Shown here in pieces: positions 42,453-51,516 of a DNA stretch of 62,288 nt (position 1 is the first letter of the stretch; each line of letters starts with the position of its first letter). Under the pieces are notes generated by a model. It was not told the origin of the DNA and did not search any database. It saw only the letters and a program-made list of their open reading frames with translations. This DNA is from an uncultured Eubacteriaceae bacterium (lineage in GTDB: Bacteria > Bacillota > Clostridia > Peptostreptococcales > Anaerovoracaceae), in assembly GCA_903789635.1 (NCBI GenBank), contig CAIFEY010000013.1, forward strand, positions 1-62,288. Reading direction: 5' to 3'. Made by a program: the position numbers and the translations under genes.

Positions 42453-43841
42453 CTAACCTTCCAGTTTCTTCACGCAGTCCTTGAAGTGCCTGCCCCTCTG
42501 CTCGTAGCTGTCATACATGTCCCAGCTCGCGCAGGCAGGGGACAGCAGGACCGTGTCTCCCGGCTCCGCCATGTCGTAGGCCGTGCGGACGCAGTCCTCC
42601 ATGTCCTTGCATGACGTAAACTGGGTATATCCGATCTTTTCTGCCGACTCGCGGATGAAGTGCGCATCCCTTCCGAGCAGCAGAACGTGCTTGACCCTTC
42701 CCTTAAAACGATGGACGAACTCGTCGAAGTTCTGTCCCTTGGCGTCCCCGCCGGCGATCAGGATGATGTCCTTCCCGACGGCCCGGATCGCGGTCTCCGC
42801 CGCGTCCGTATTGGTTCCCTTGGAGTCGTTGTAGTAGTCGACCCCTCTGATGTTTCCGCAGTACTCGAGGCGGTGCTCCACGCCGTTGAACGCGCGGACC
42901 GCCTCGCCGATCGTCTCCTCGTCGACGCCGGCGCAGTAGGAGACCGCGGCGGCCGCGAGCGCGTTCTGGACGTTATGCTCGCCGATGATCTTAAGCTCAT
43001 CGATGCCGAGGAAGTCGACGATCGTGCCGTCCTCCTTCTTTAAGACCAGCCGGCCGTTCTGGACGAACGCGCCGAACCGCAGCTCCTGTGAGGAACTGAA
43101 CGGGACGACCTTTGCCCTGGACTGAAGCATCAGCTTACGGCAGATCGGATCGTCCATGTTCGTGATGAAATAGTCGTCCGCGGTCTGGTGGGCGAACACC
43201 TTGGACTTGGCCGCGATGTAGTTTCCCATCGTGTGGTGGCGGTTCATGTGGTCCGGCGACAGGTTCAGCAGCGCGGAAACCACCGGGCGGAAGTAGCGCG
43301 TCGTCTCGAGCTGGAAGCTGCTCGCCTCGGTGACGAACCATTCGCCCGCCTCGGCCTCCTCCGCGTCCGCGATGACGGCGTTTCCGATATTCCCTACCAC
43401 GTGGGTAGGTCTTCCGGCCTTCTTGAAGATCTCGCCGACCAGCGTCGTCGTGGTCGTCTTTCCGTTCGTGCCTGTGATCGCGACGTAGCGGCCCTCGCCC
43501 AGTCTGTAGGCGATCTCGAGCTCTCCGGTGACCTCTGCGCCCGTGTCCCTGGCCGCCTGAATGAACGGAAGCTCCGGACTCACGCCCGGGCTCACGATCA
43601 GGAGGTCGAACTTGGCCATGTCCTCCGGCACCTCGTTAAGGTAGAGCGTGACGCCCTGCTCCTCGAACCCCTTGACCAGCTCGGGATCGTTCTGCTCGAT
43701 CTGCTCACGGGTCTTGGAGTCCTGGATGCTGACCTTCGCCTTCCGGTGGATCATCGCGTTCGCCGCGGCGATTCCGGAGCGGCCGAGGCCGACAACCAGT
43801 ACGTTTCTTCCTGTCATGTCTGTATATGTCTCACGAATCAT
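42453..43841 (-). CDS. murD: UDP-MurNAc-L-alanine:D-glutamate ligase
   Basis: Adds D-Glu to UDP-MurNAc-L-Ala with ATP. The 462-residue Mur ligase has the N-terminal GLGRSGIAAANAM Rossmann loop, the ATP loop AITGTNGKTTTTTLVGE, NLSPDHMNRH, the NALAAAAVSYCAG and EYCGNIRGVDYYNDSKGTN motifs and SPACASWDMYDSYEQRGRHF at the C-terminus. The start at 43841 follows GGGAG by ten bases; a farther in-frame ATG 13 codons upstream lacks a site. Confidence 0.96.
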   Translation of the reverse strand: MIRETYTDMTGRNVLVVGLGRSGIAAANAMIHRKAKVSIQDSKTREQIEQNDPELVKGFEEQGVTLYLNEVPEDMAKFDLLIVSPGVSPELPFIQAARDTGAEVTGELEIAYRLGEGRYVAITGTNGKTTTTTLVGEIFKKAGRPTHVVGNIGNAVIADAEEAEAGEWFVTEASSFQLETTRYFRPVVSALLNLSPDHMNRHHTMGNYIAAKSKVFAHQTADDYFITNMDDPICRKLMLQSRAKVVPFSSSQELRFGAFVQNGRLVLKKEDGTIVDFLGIDELKIIGEHNVQNALAAAAVSYCAGVDEETIGEAVRAFNGVEHRLEYCGNIRGVDYYNDSKGTNTDAAETAIRAVGKDIILIAGGDAKGQNFDEFVHRFKGRVKHVLLLGRDAHFIRESAEKIGYTQFTSCKDMEDCVRTAYDMAEPGDTVLLSPACASWDMYDSYEQRGRHFKDCVKKLEG

Positions 43842-43962
43842 CTTTCGTGCTCTCCCTTCTGATGCGATATTCCTGTTCATTCCGCCGCCTTCCGGCGTAG
43901 GTTTATCCGTATCCCTGCAGTACTCTTCCTTCAGGACTTAACTCTGCAGGCCCTGATCCTGG

Positions 43963-44949
43963 TTATCCGATCTGCATGATTCCGTACGCGATCACGCAGC
44001 AGATCAGCGCGATCAGCCAGAACATGTGGACGACGCTCGTCTCCTTCATGCCGCCGAGCTCAAAGTGGTGGTGGATCGGGGACATGCGGAACACGCGCTT
44101 TCCGGTCGTCTTGAACGAGATGACCTGGATGATGACGGACGCCGACTCCATGACGAACACGAAGCCCGCGAACGGGATCAAAAGCTCCGCCTTGGTCAGC
44201 AGGACCGCACCCGTCAGTCCGGCACCAAGAGCGAGCGAACCCGTGTCGCCCATGAAGATCTTGGCCGGATGGTGGTTGAAGACCAGGAATCCGCCGCACG
44301 CGCCGGCCATGGCCAGGCAGTAGATCTCCGTCGTCGGGGACAGGAAGTGGCTGCCGACGAGCACAAAGAACAGCGAGACGATCGCCGTGACTCCTCCGCA
44401 CAGTCCGTCCAGTCCGTCGGTCAGGTTGACGCTGTTGGTCATCGCGACCATGACAAAGATCACGAACGGCACATACCAGACGCCGAACGCGACGTCGCGG
44501 TTGATGAACGGGATCCAGACGTTGGTTCCCTGGTCGGTAAACTTCACGATGTAGACGCAGAGCAGGATCGAGAACAGGATCTGCAGCGCGAGCTTCTGCC
44601 ACGCCCTGAGGCCCAGATTGTGCTTCTCCGCGACCTTGATGAAGTCGTCCAGGAAGCCGATCAGCCCGAACAGGAAGCCGAACGCGACGACCGCGATCAT
44701 GCTCTTCAGGCTGTCCAGCGTCAGCGCCCCGAACACGAGCGAGGTCACGATGATCGACGCGTAGATCGCGACGCCTCCCATCGTCGGCGTGCCCGACTTC
44801 TTCTGGTGGGACTGAGGCCCCTCCTCGCGGATGTACTGCCGGAACTGCTTCTTCTTCAGGAACGGGATCTCAAGCCCCGTGAACAGCGCGGACAGCAGAA
44901 ATCCCGCGGCGAAAACACTAAATAATATGATCGGCTGCAGTGCATGCAT
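43963..44949 (-). CDS. mraY: Phospho-MurNAc-pentapeptide translocase
   Basis: Transfers phospho-MurNAc-pentapeptide to undecaprenyl phosphate, making lipid I. The 328-residue, ten-helix protein has GTPTMGGVAIY, the catalytic acids in GFLDDFIK, NLTDGLDGL, and the loop PIHHHFELGGMKETSVV. Complete. Lies between murF and murD. Confidence 0.97.
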   Translation of the reverse strand: MHALQPIILFSVFAAGFLLSALFTGLEIPFLKKKQFRQYIREEGPQSHQKKSGTPTMGGVAIYASIIVTSLVFGALTLDSLKSMIAVVAFGFLFGLIGFLDDFIKVAEKHNLGLRAWQKLALQILFSILLCVYIVKFTDQGTNVWIPFINRDVAFGVWYVPFVIFVMVAMTNSVNLTDGLDGLCGGVTAIVSLFFVLVGSHFLSPTTEIYCLAMAGACGGFLVFNHHPAKIFMGDTGSLALGAGLTGAVLLTKAELLIPFAGFVFVMESASVIIQVISFKTTGKRVFRMSPIHHHFELGGMKETSVVHMFWLIALICCVIAYGIMQIG

Positions 44950-44997
44950 GATGGTTGATTCCTCTCTATTTCGATGTTATGGATCAGCTGTTTCCAT

Positions 44998-45042
44998 GTT
45001 GTCGATATTGTCGACATTATCGATGTTATCGACATTGTCGAT
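44998..45042. repeat. 9-bp tandem repeat (5 units)
   Basis: GTTGTCGAT, ATTGTCGAC, ATTATCGAT, GTTATCGAC, ATTGTCGAT run head to tail in the murF-mraY gap, flanked by ATGGATCAGCTG (44980) and ATGGATCAACTG (45046). The units are near palindromic (TCGA cores every nine bases). Confidence 0.9.
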
Positions 45043-45197
45043 GATATGGATCAACTGCGCCGGGCGCCTGCGGCAAAATCCGATGCCGACATCGTAACCG
45101 CCTGGCGTGATGGTATACGTTTAAGTTAATAGTTATTCGTTACGGTTTTAGTAACAGCAGCGCAGTGACGATAAAGCCCCGTTTCTACGTCAGCGTC

Positions 45198-46577
45198 CTA
45201 TTTCAGTTCCAGGATCGCGTTGACGACCTCGGACAGGTGCATCGAGTTGGACGCCTTCACGAGGACCGCGTCCCCATCCTTCAGCAGGCTGGCAAGTTCC
45301 TGCTCCAGGTGCTCTTTGTCCTCGAACCACCGGACGTCGGAAACTCCGCCCTCGGAGGCCGCGTCGGCGATGTTCTTCGCGAGATCTCCGACGGCGAGCA
45401 GCAGGTCCACGTGCTTCTCGGCGGCGTGGGTGCCGACCTCACGGTGACCCGGGATCTCCTCCTGGCCGAGCTCGTACATCTCGCCTAAGACGGCGACGTG
45501 GCGAGGCGCCTCGGTGTTCATCAGCGTGTCGACCGCGGACATCATGGAGACCGGCGCCGCATTGTACGTGTCGTCGATGACCGTGAAGCGGCCGTTCGTC
45601 TCGAACCTGAGCCTCTTTCCGGTCAGGTTCTGCATCTTCTCGAGTCCGTTCTTGGCGTCGTTCAAGTCGCATCCGAGCGTCGATGCCGCCGCGCAGGCGA
45701 GCGCCGCGTTGATCGCGTTGTGGATGCCGTTGACCGCGAGGTGGATCCTTACGGAATCGCCGCCGCAGTGCAGGCGGAAGGAGACGCCCTCGCCGCCCTT
45801 CTCCTCGATCTCGTCGACGTAGAAGTCCTGGCGGTCCGTGCTTCCGACCGTGATGACCTTGAAGTTCGCGCGGATGCCGCTCCGGTCGAGCATGTCGTTG
45901 TCCTCGTTGATGACGAGCGTGTTGTCCGGGCCGAAGAAGTCGATGATCTCCATCTTGGCCCTCCGGATGTTCTCGCGCGTCTTCAGGTGCTCGATGTGCT
46001 GGATGCCGATGTTCGTGATGACGGCGGTGTCCGGGCGCACGATGCGGGAGATCTCGTGGATCTCGTTCCTGGCCGCCATGCCCTCCTCCAGGACCGCGAC
46101 GTCCATGCTGGAGTCTAAGCGGAAGATCGCGAGCGGCGTTCCGATCGTGCTGTTCAGGTTCTTCTGGGCACGGCCGGTCTTAAACCGCTCCGAGCAGATC
46201 GCGGCGGTCATGTCGCGGGTGGACGTCTTTCCGACGCTTCCCGTGATGCCGATCCTCTTCACGTCGATCCGGTCGAGGTAGTATTTCGCCAAGTCCTGCG
46301 CGGCCTTTACGGAGTCCTCCACGAGGATGACAGCAGGGCCGGTTACACCCTCCGCCGCCTCTTCCCTCATCGTGAAGACGGCTGCCGCGCCGTTCTCCGC
46401 GACCTGAGGGATGTAGTTGTGGCCGTCGGTCCTGGCCCCGATGATCGGGATGAACAGGTCGCCCGCGTTGAGCTCCCTCGAGTCCGCGCAGACGCCGGTG
46501 ATCGCGCCGTCCGCCGGACCCGCGATCAGCTTTCCGCCGGTCGCGTCGATGATTTCCTTCACCGAAATCTTATCCAT
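45198..46577 (-). CDS. murF: UDP-MurNAc-tripeptide:D-Ala-D-Ala ligase
   Basis: Completes the cytoplasmic pentapeptide precursor with D-Ala-D-Ala and ATP. The 459-residue Mur ligase has the N-terminal FIPIIGARTDGHNYIP, the ATP loop GITGSVGKTSTRDM, NIGIQHIEHL, NAALACAAASTLG, and IDDTYNAAPVSM at the C-terminal domain boundary. It lies between spoVD/ftsI and mraY. Confidence 0.96.
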   Translation of the reverse strand: MDKISVKEIIDATGGKLIAGPADGAITGVCADSRELNAGDLFIPIIGARTDGHNYIPQVAENGAAAVFTMREEAAEGVTGPAVILVEDSVKAAQDLAKYYLDRIDVKRIGITGSVGKTSTRDMTAAICSERFKTGRAQKNLNSTIGTPLAIFRLDSSMDVAVLEEGMAARNEIHEISRIVRPDTAVITNIGIQHIEHLKTRENIRRAKMEIIDFFGPDNTLVINEDNDMLDRSGIRANFKVITVGSTDRQDFYVDEIEEKGGEGVSFRLHCGGDSVRIHLAVNGIHNAINAALACAAASTLGCDLNDAKNGLEKMQNLTGKRLRFETNGRFTVIDDTYNAAPVSMMSAVDTLMNTEAPRHVAVLGEMYELGQEEIPGHREVGTHAAEKHVDLLLAVGDLAKNIADAASEGGVSDVRWFEDKEHLEQELASLLKDGDAVLVKASNSMHLSEVVNAILELK

Positions 46578-46813
46578 GTAATACTGCCTTTCCGTTTTTT
46601 TCGTTATTTTATTATTGTTACATTATCGGTATAACACTGCGGTTATGTCCTATATGAATAGGATCATTTAGTATATGCTCCTATTCGGCGCCGTCCGCGT
46701 CGTCCGCCGATGCCGCCTTCCGGGCTGTCCGTCTGTCCGACGAACCCTTTTTCAGCAGGAGATTCGTGTCGCGGCCGGCGTGGATTTTGTCCCAGGCGCG
46801 GATGCGGAAAAAA

Positions 46814-48793
46814 CTATTCCCGGTAAATATACACCGTGGAGCCGCGTTTGACAACCTTGCCGGCCTTAGGGTACTGGGCCTTGACGGTGAACTTGCTGCT
46901 GCCGCCGGACGGGGAGACCTTATACTTCAGGCCGACCTTCTCGAGCGCGGCCTCCGCCTTCAGGGAAGACATGCCCGTGACGTCCGGAATCGTCGAGATG
47001 GACGAGCTCAGGCTCTTCTTCTCGGAATCGCTGTAGTGCGGGGCGATCTCCTCGTACTCGAGGGCCTTCTTCAGGAACGCCCTGGCGATCGGTGCCGCGG
47101 TCTGCGCGCCGTAGTGCACGCCCTGCGGGCTGTCGACGACGACCAGGACGGCGAGCTGCGGGTCCTCCATCGGCGCCATGCCGATGAACGAGCTGAACGT
47201 GTCGTCGGAATAGCCGCCGTTCACCGCCTTGTTCGCGGTTCCGGTCTTTCCGCCGATGCTGTAGCCGGCGATCTTGGCCGTGCTGCCGCCTCCCTTGCTG
47301 ACCTCGTACTCCATCATCTTGCACATCTCGGACGCGGTCTTCTTAGACATGACCTGACGGACCTTCTTGACCGGGAACGTCTTCACAGTCTTTCCGCTTG
47401 AGGTCGTCAATTTCTTCACAATTCTCGGCTTCATCAGCACGCCGTCGTTTCCGATCGAGGAAATCGCGGTGATCAGCTGGAGCGGGGTGACGGCGATGCC
47501 CTGTCCGTAGGCCATCGTCGCCAAGTCGACCTTGCTCAGGCTCTTCTTGCTCTTGATGATCGCCGACGTCTCCGCAGGGAGATCGACGTGCGTCTTATCC
47601 GTGATGCCGAACAGGTCGAGGTAATTGTAGTACTTGTCCTTGCCCATCTTCAGCGCGAGCTGCACCTGGACCGGGTTGCAGGAGTTTCCGACGGCGGACG
47701 TCAGCGTCTCCGAGCCGTGGCCGGCCTTCTGCCAGCAGTACAGGGTGGTTCCGGCGACGTTGATCGAGCCGCTGCAGTAGAAGTGCGTGTTCGGCGTCGC
47801 GATTCCCTCCTCCAGCGCCGCGGTCGTGTTGATCAGCTTGAACGTCGATCCAGGCTCGTACAGGTCGCTGACGATCGGGTTCTTCCACATCGCGCTGAGG
47901 TACTTGGACTGCTGCTTGGTCGTCATCTTGTTGAACGCCGCGCGCTCCGACGCCGTGGCAGGCTCTGTCGCATCGTTCGGGTTGAACGACGGGGTCGTGA
48001 CCATCGCGAGGATGTCGCCCGTCTTAGGGTTCATGACGATGCACATGATCTTCTTGGCCTGCGTTTTCTTCAGTCCAGCCGCGACCGCGTTCTCCGCGTA
48101 GTGCTGGAGCACCTCATCGATCGTCGTCGTCAGGTTATATCCGTTCTTGGCCCCGTAGAGCAGGCTCTTTCCGTAGGCGAGTGTGTTTCCGTTGATATCG
48201 GTCTCCTTGATCATTCGGCCGTTGACGCCCGCGAGCTCGCTGTTGAACTCGAGTTCCAGGCCGCTTCTGCCGGTGTTGTTGGAGTCGACGCTTCCGATCA
48301 GCTTGGCCGCCGAGCTTCCGAGCGGATAGTACCGCTTGGTCGTGCGCGCGGTCAAAAGCCCCGTGATGTTCATGTTCGTTACGCGATTCTTGGTCTTCTC
48401 GCTGACATACGGCGAGATCAGGTTCAGCGCCTGCCCGTTCGTCAGCTTCTTCCTGACCGTCTTGGAATCAAGGTTCAAGATGACGGCGAGCCTTCTGCTG
48501 ATCTCCGTGATCTTCTCCTGGGAGTAGGTCGTCTTCAGGTCCGACGGCCTCGCCCAGACCGCGTAGCAGTCCGCGCTGCTCGCGAGGACCTTCCCGTGCG
48601 TGTCGTAGATCGCCCCGCGCTTGGACTGCACCGGCAGGTCGCTCGTCTGCTGGCTGATCGCCTTATCCCGGTATTCCGTCGCATGGTAAATCTGTATCCA
48701 CGCCGTCCTGAGCAGCATGACCAGCATCAGCGCCGCCAGGAACAGGAACACATACATGATCCTTTTTTTATTTTCAAGAGAGATCTTTCTCAT
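46814..48793 (-). CDS. Class B penicillin-binding protein with PASTA domain (SpoVD/FtsI)
   Basis: A 659-residue transpeptidase cross-linking septal or spore peptidoglycan. Residues about 9-30 are the membrane anchor; about 50-210 the dimerisation domain; the transpeptidase has SXXK at Ser316-Lys319 (GSTFKLI), SXN at Ser371-Asn373 (NSCNPVQ) and KTGT at Lys516 (GGKTGTANK). About 595-658 form one PASTA domain (IPDVTGMSSLKAEAALEKVG). One C-terminal PASTA is typical of SpoVD, but many Clostridia have it on FtsI too, so both names are possible. Followed downstream by murF. Confidence 0.94.
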   Translation of the reverse strand: MRKISLENKKRIMYVFLFLAALMLVMLLRTAWIQIYHATEYRDKAISQQTSDLPVQSKRGAIYDTHGKVLASSADCYAVWARPSDLKTTYSQEKITEISRRLAVILNLDSKTVRKKLTNGQALNLISPYVSEKTKNRVTNMNITGLLTARTTKRYYPLGSSAAKLIGSVDSNNTGRSGLELEFNSELAGVNGRMIKETDINGNTLAYGKSLLYGAKNGYNLTTTIDEVLQHYAENAVAAGLKKTQAKKIMCIVMNPKTGDILAMVTTPSFNPNDATEPATASERAAFNKMTTKQQSKYLSAMWKNPIVSDLYEPGSTFKLINTTAALEEGIATPNTHFYCSGSINVAGTTLYCWQKAGHGSETLTSAVGNSCNPVQVQLALKMGKDKYYNYLDLFGITDKTHVDLPAETSAIIKSKKSLSKVDLATMAYGQGIAVTPLQLITAISSIGNDGVLMKPRIVKKLTTSSGKTVKTFPVKKVRQVMSKKTASEMCKMMEYEVSKGGGSTAKIAGYSIGGKTGTANKAVNGGYSDDTFSSFIGMAPMEDPQLAVLVVVDSPQGVHYGAQTAAPIARAFLKKALEYEEIAPHYSDSEKKSLSSSISTIPDVTGMSSLKAEAALEKVGLKYKVSPSGGSSKFTVKAQYPKAGKVVKRGSTVYIYRE

Positions 48794-49006
48794 TCGATTA
48801 TCGTTTCCCTTATTCTATTTCAGACAAAATCAATCCGGGGGCTTCATATCTGCCCGCCCTGATGGGCACCGTGCATCCGCGCTGCCGCGAAAGCGCATTG
48901 CACCTATCATACCATAAAATTCATACCATAAAAAAATGAAAATCGCCGGACAGCTGAGATGCGGTGAGTTGTCCGGCAATATAACGGATGCCCCGCGGGC
49001 AGATCG

Positions 49007-49333
49007 TTACTGGTAAGCCTGTTCGCGGATGACCGCCGCAAAGTTTCCCTGCGGCTTATCCTTGGAAGTGATGTAAATCCTCTGGTCGGAAGTCGGGTAG
49101 ACCATCCCGAACTTATTCTTGGCAACGCTCTCGATGTGCTCGATGCTGTTGCTCGTCTTGATCTTCACGCTCAGCGTGTCGACTTCTCCCTGGATCGCCT
49201 CGTTCTTGGTGATCAGCTTATTGTTCTCGCTTCTCAGCTCCGCCGCAAACGCGGCCAGGACGACCATGATGATCAGCATGATCCCGACGACCACCATCAT
49301 CATGATCACTCTTTTCTTCTCGCGGATTTTCAT
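49007..49333 (-). CDS. FtsL/DivIC-type septum formation protein
   Basis: A 108-residue bitopic membrane protein: a basic start (MKIREKKR), a membrane segment at about 9-31 (MMMVVVGIMLIIMVVLAAFA), a leucine-zipper-like coiled coil (about 32-62), and a DivIC-like end (IESVAKNKFGMVYPTSDQRIYI). Position between rsmH and the penicillin-binding protein is that of ftsL. It would act with FtsQ and DivIC at the septum. GGAG lies before the ATG. Confidence 0.88.
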   Translation of the reverse strand: MKIREKKRVIMMMVVVGIMLIIMVVLAAFAAELRSENNKLITKNEAIQGEVDTLSVKIKTSNSIEHIESVAKNKFGMVYPTSDQRIYITSKDKPQGNFAAVIREQAYQ

Positions 49334-49361
49334 TTCACATCTCCATTACTTATCAGTTTCT

Positions 49362-50315
49362 CTATGCATCAACTTTTTCTATTACGCGCAGCTTGGCGGA
49401 ACGGGAACGCGGATTCTGCTCGAGCTCCTCGTCCGTCGGCGTGATCGGCTTCCTGGTGACCTTACGGATGTCGGCCTTTACGCCGCTGCTTCCGACCAGC
49501 TCCTCAGGAAGTCCCGCCAGGAGGCCCTGGTCCGGGTTCGCCCTCCGCTGGAACGCCTGCTTGACGATGCGGTCCTCCAGCGAATGGAAGGTGATGATCG
49601 CGAGCCGCCCGCCGGGTGCCAGCACGTCACAGAACGCGTCGACCGCCCTCTCGAGCTGCCCGAGCTCGTCGTTGACCTCGATCCGGATCGCCTGGAACGT
49701 TCGCTTGGCCGGATGCGGTCCCTCACGCCTGCTCGCCGCCGGAATCGCCTTCTTGATGATCTCGACCAGCCTTCCGGTCGTCTCGATCGGCTCCTGTGCG
49801 CGCTCGCGCGCGATGAACTGCGCGATCCTGGCCGCCCAGCGCTCCTCCCCGTATTTAGAGATGACCTGCTTGAGCTCCTTCTCGCTGTACGTGTTCACGA
49901 CGTCGTACGCAGTGAAGTGGTCCTGCTGGTTCATCCTCATGTCCAGAGGAGCGTCGTGCATGTAGGAGAACCCGCGCTCCGGCTCGTCCAGCTGGAAGGA
50001 GGAGACCCCCAGGTCCAGCAGCGCGCCGTTCAGCGCCGGAATACCCTCCTGCTGCAGCACCTCGCGGATGTCCGAGTAGTTGCTCTGCACCAGGATCTTC
50101 CGGCACGGAAACTCGCCGAGCCTCTCCCCCGCGGCGTTCAGCGCGTCGCGGTCGCGGTCGATGCCGAGGAGCGTGCCGTCCTCACTCAGGCGGCGGCAGA
50201 TCTCCCGGGAGTGGCCGGCCCCGCCGAGCGTCCCGTCCGCGTAGACTCCGGATGGATCAATATTCAAGCTGTCAATGCATTCCCGGAGCATGACCGGAAC
50301 GTGGTGAAATTCCAT
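49362..50315 (-). CDS. rsmH: 16S rRNA (cytosine-1402-N4)-methyltransferase
   Basis: Methylates C1402 of 16S rRNA with SAM. The 317-residue protein has HHVPVMLRECIDSL at the start, the SAM loop YADGTLGGAGHSREI, DLGVSSFQLDEPERGFSY, PAKRTFQAIRIEVNDEL and ITFHSLEDRIVKQAF. Complete. Second gene of the cluster after mraZ. Confidence 0.97.
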   Translation of the reverse strand: MEFHHVPVMLRECIDSLNIDPSGVYADGTLGGAGHSREICRRLSEDGTLLGIDRDRDALNAAGERLGEFPCRKILVQSNYSDIREVLQQEGIPALNGALLDLGVSSFQLDEPERGFSYMHDAPLDMRMNQQDHFTAYDVVNTYSEKELKQVISKYGEERWAARIAQFIARERAQEPIETTGRLVEIIKKAIPAASRREGPHPAKRTFQAIRIEVNDELGQLERAVDAFCDVLAPGGRLAIITFHSLEDRIVKQAFQRRANPDQGLLAGLPEELVGSSGVKADIRKVTRKPITPTDEELEQNPRSRSAKLRVIEKVDA

Positions 50316-50591
50316 GCTTCTCCCTTTCCATTTGCCGATCGCGCGGTCTCATGGGCCGCGCCGGCGATCCTAAGCCCGCGCGAGGCAGGTTTTCTGTCGT
50401 TAAATCGTTCGTTATCGTTAAAACGTTAAATATCGTTACTTGCCGTTAATGGCATAAGTTGATGTACAGTAATGTTGATGTGAAAAACACTATCTATATA
50501 ATATGTGGTCTGTCGGCTGCACCAGAACCTGCATGTGTGCACACAGAGGCTGCACTATCCAGTCTCGACATTGTATTTCTATAACAAGTCA

Positions 50592-51023
50592 TTAGAAGTT
50601 GTATTTCTTCAGTGCCTCGGCGAACTCGTCCGAGTCCATCCTGCCCTCGTTGTCCGGCGTCTCCCAGACCTCGCGGCTCCAGACCTCGATCTTGCTCATC
50701 GCGCCCATCGTGACGAGCTCCTTCTGGATGCCCGCGTAGCGCACCAGCTCGGCCGGGATCACGATCCTGCCCTGCTTGTCAAAGCTGCACTCCGCCGCAT
50801 TGGCGAAGAAGTGGCGGATGAACGAGCGGACCGCCGGGTCCGAACCCGGAAGCTGCGCGATCTTCTCCTCGAGCTTCTCCCAGGCGTCCATCGAGTAGAT
50901 CTCGAGGCAGGTGTCGATCCCCTTGGTCAGGATGCAGCCGCCGTCGAGCTTCTCCCGGTAACGGGACGGAACGATCATGCGGTTCTTCGCGTCTATGGAA
51001 TTGTAGTATGTCCCCATGAACAC
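50592..51023 (-). CDS. mraZ: Transcriptional regulator MraZ
   Basis: A 143-residue AbrB-fold regulator that binds tandem repeats at the dcw promoter. Both halves of the double MraZ fold carry the DxxxR motif: SIDAKNRMIVPSRYRE (8-23) and FDKQGRIVIPAELVRY. The start is taken as GTG at 51023 (VFMGTYYNS), which matches the MFMG start of Bacillus MraZ and the usual length of 143; an earlier GTG at 51032 is nearer the AAAGGA site and is possible. The leader carries a 9-bp repeat array (51040-51129) and the promoter carries three MraZ boxes. Confidence 0.95.
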   Translation of the reverse strand: MFMGTYYNSIDAKNRMIVPSRYREKLDGGCILTKGIDTCLEIYSMDAWEKLEEKIAQLPGSDPAVRSFIRHFFANAAECSFDKQGRIVIPAELVRYAGIQKELVTMGAMSKIEVWSREVWETPDNEGRMDSDEFAEALKKYNF

Positions 51024-51039
51024 CGCTGACACGCATCCT

Positions 51040-51129
51040 TTCCGGGATTCCCTGGACTTTCGTGATTTCTGGGATTTCCGTGATTTCCGGAGCTTCCGGA
51101 ATTTCCGAGATTCCCGGGATTTCCTGGAT
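51040..51129. repeat. 9-bp tandem repeat in the mraZ leader (10 units)
   Basis: Ten units near TTCCGGGAT (plus-strand reading), from TTCCGGGAT at 51040 to TTCCTGGAT at 51121-51129. On the mraZ message they lie between the promoter and the ribosome site and could be read as Asn-Pro-Gly or Ile-Pro-Glu tripeptide repeats. No good start codon serves such a peptide. Confidence 0.92.
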
Positions 51130-51196
51130 TTTCCTCAGTCGGTTTCGCCGATGCATCGAAATGAATAAAAACACACCTGCGATAACCGCCTGCAAT

Positions 51197-51212
51197 GTAC
51201 GAATATTCGTAC
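51197..51212. promoter_or_regulatory. 16-base perfect palindrome in the mraZ leader
   Basis: GTACGAATATTCGTAC is perfectly self-complementary and lies about 35 bases after the predicted transcription start. It is a possible protein-binding site; the protein is unknown. Confidence 0.5.
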
Positions 51213-51247
51213 ACGATCTCAGGATCCAGTTATCCACTGTTAAATAC

Positions 51248-51282
51248 ACCACCATTTTACACCACTTCCCCCCACTTTTCAA
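51248..51282 (-). promoter_or_regulatory. dcw promoter with three tandem MraZ boxes
   Basis: On the minus strand TTGAAA (51277-51282), 17-base spacer, TAAAAT (51254-51259). The spacer and -10 box coincide with three head-to-tail 10-base units: AAGTGGGGGG (51268-51277), AAGTGGTGTA (51258-51267), AAATGGTGGT (51248-51257). Direct repeats with a 10-base period are what MraZ rings bind, so autorepression is expected. Confidence 0.82.
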
Positions 51283-51370
51283 CAAAATACAAACTCATCA
51301 CCCACTGACTGCATCAACGCCATTCCACCCGCTCGTCGCCTGTAACCCTTGCAATCACTGCATTAAAAAA

Positions 51371-51397
51371 AGAGGGGCCGCATCCGCAGCTCCTCTT
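51371..51397 (-). terminator. Terminator after the nucleotidase-like gene
   Basis: AGAGGGGCCGC (51371-51381) pairs with GCAGCTCCTCT (51387-51397), followed on the minus strand by seven T. Confidence 0.85.
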
Positions 51398-51516
51398 CGC
51401 CGATATATTTCCCACTTCACGTAAAATTAAACCGAAGCGGAAACATCATATTTTTTTTATGTTAAATAATCGTAATACTTATGCTTCGTGAATGCGATAA
51501 ACAAGCGATTTTATGC

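Noticed and set aside
50993-51214. Leader peptide with Asn-Pro-Gly repeats before mraZ
   Set aside because: It has only a GTG start without a ribosome site, and the repeat reads in several frames.
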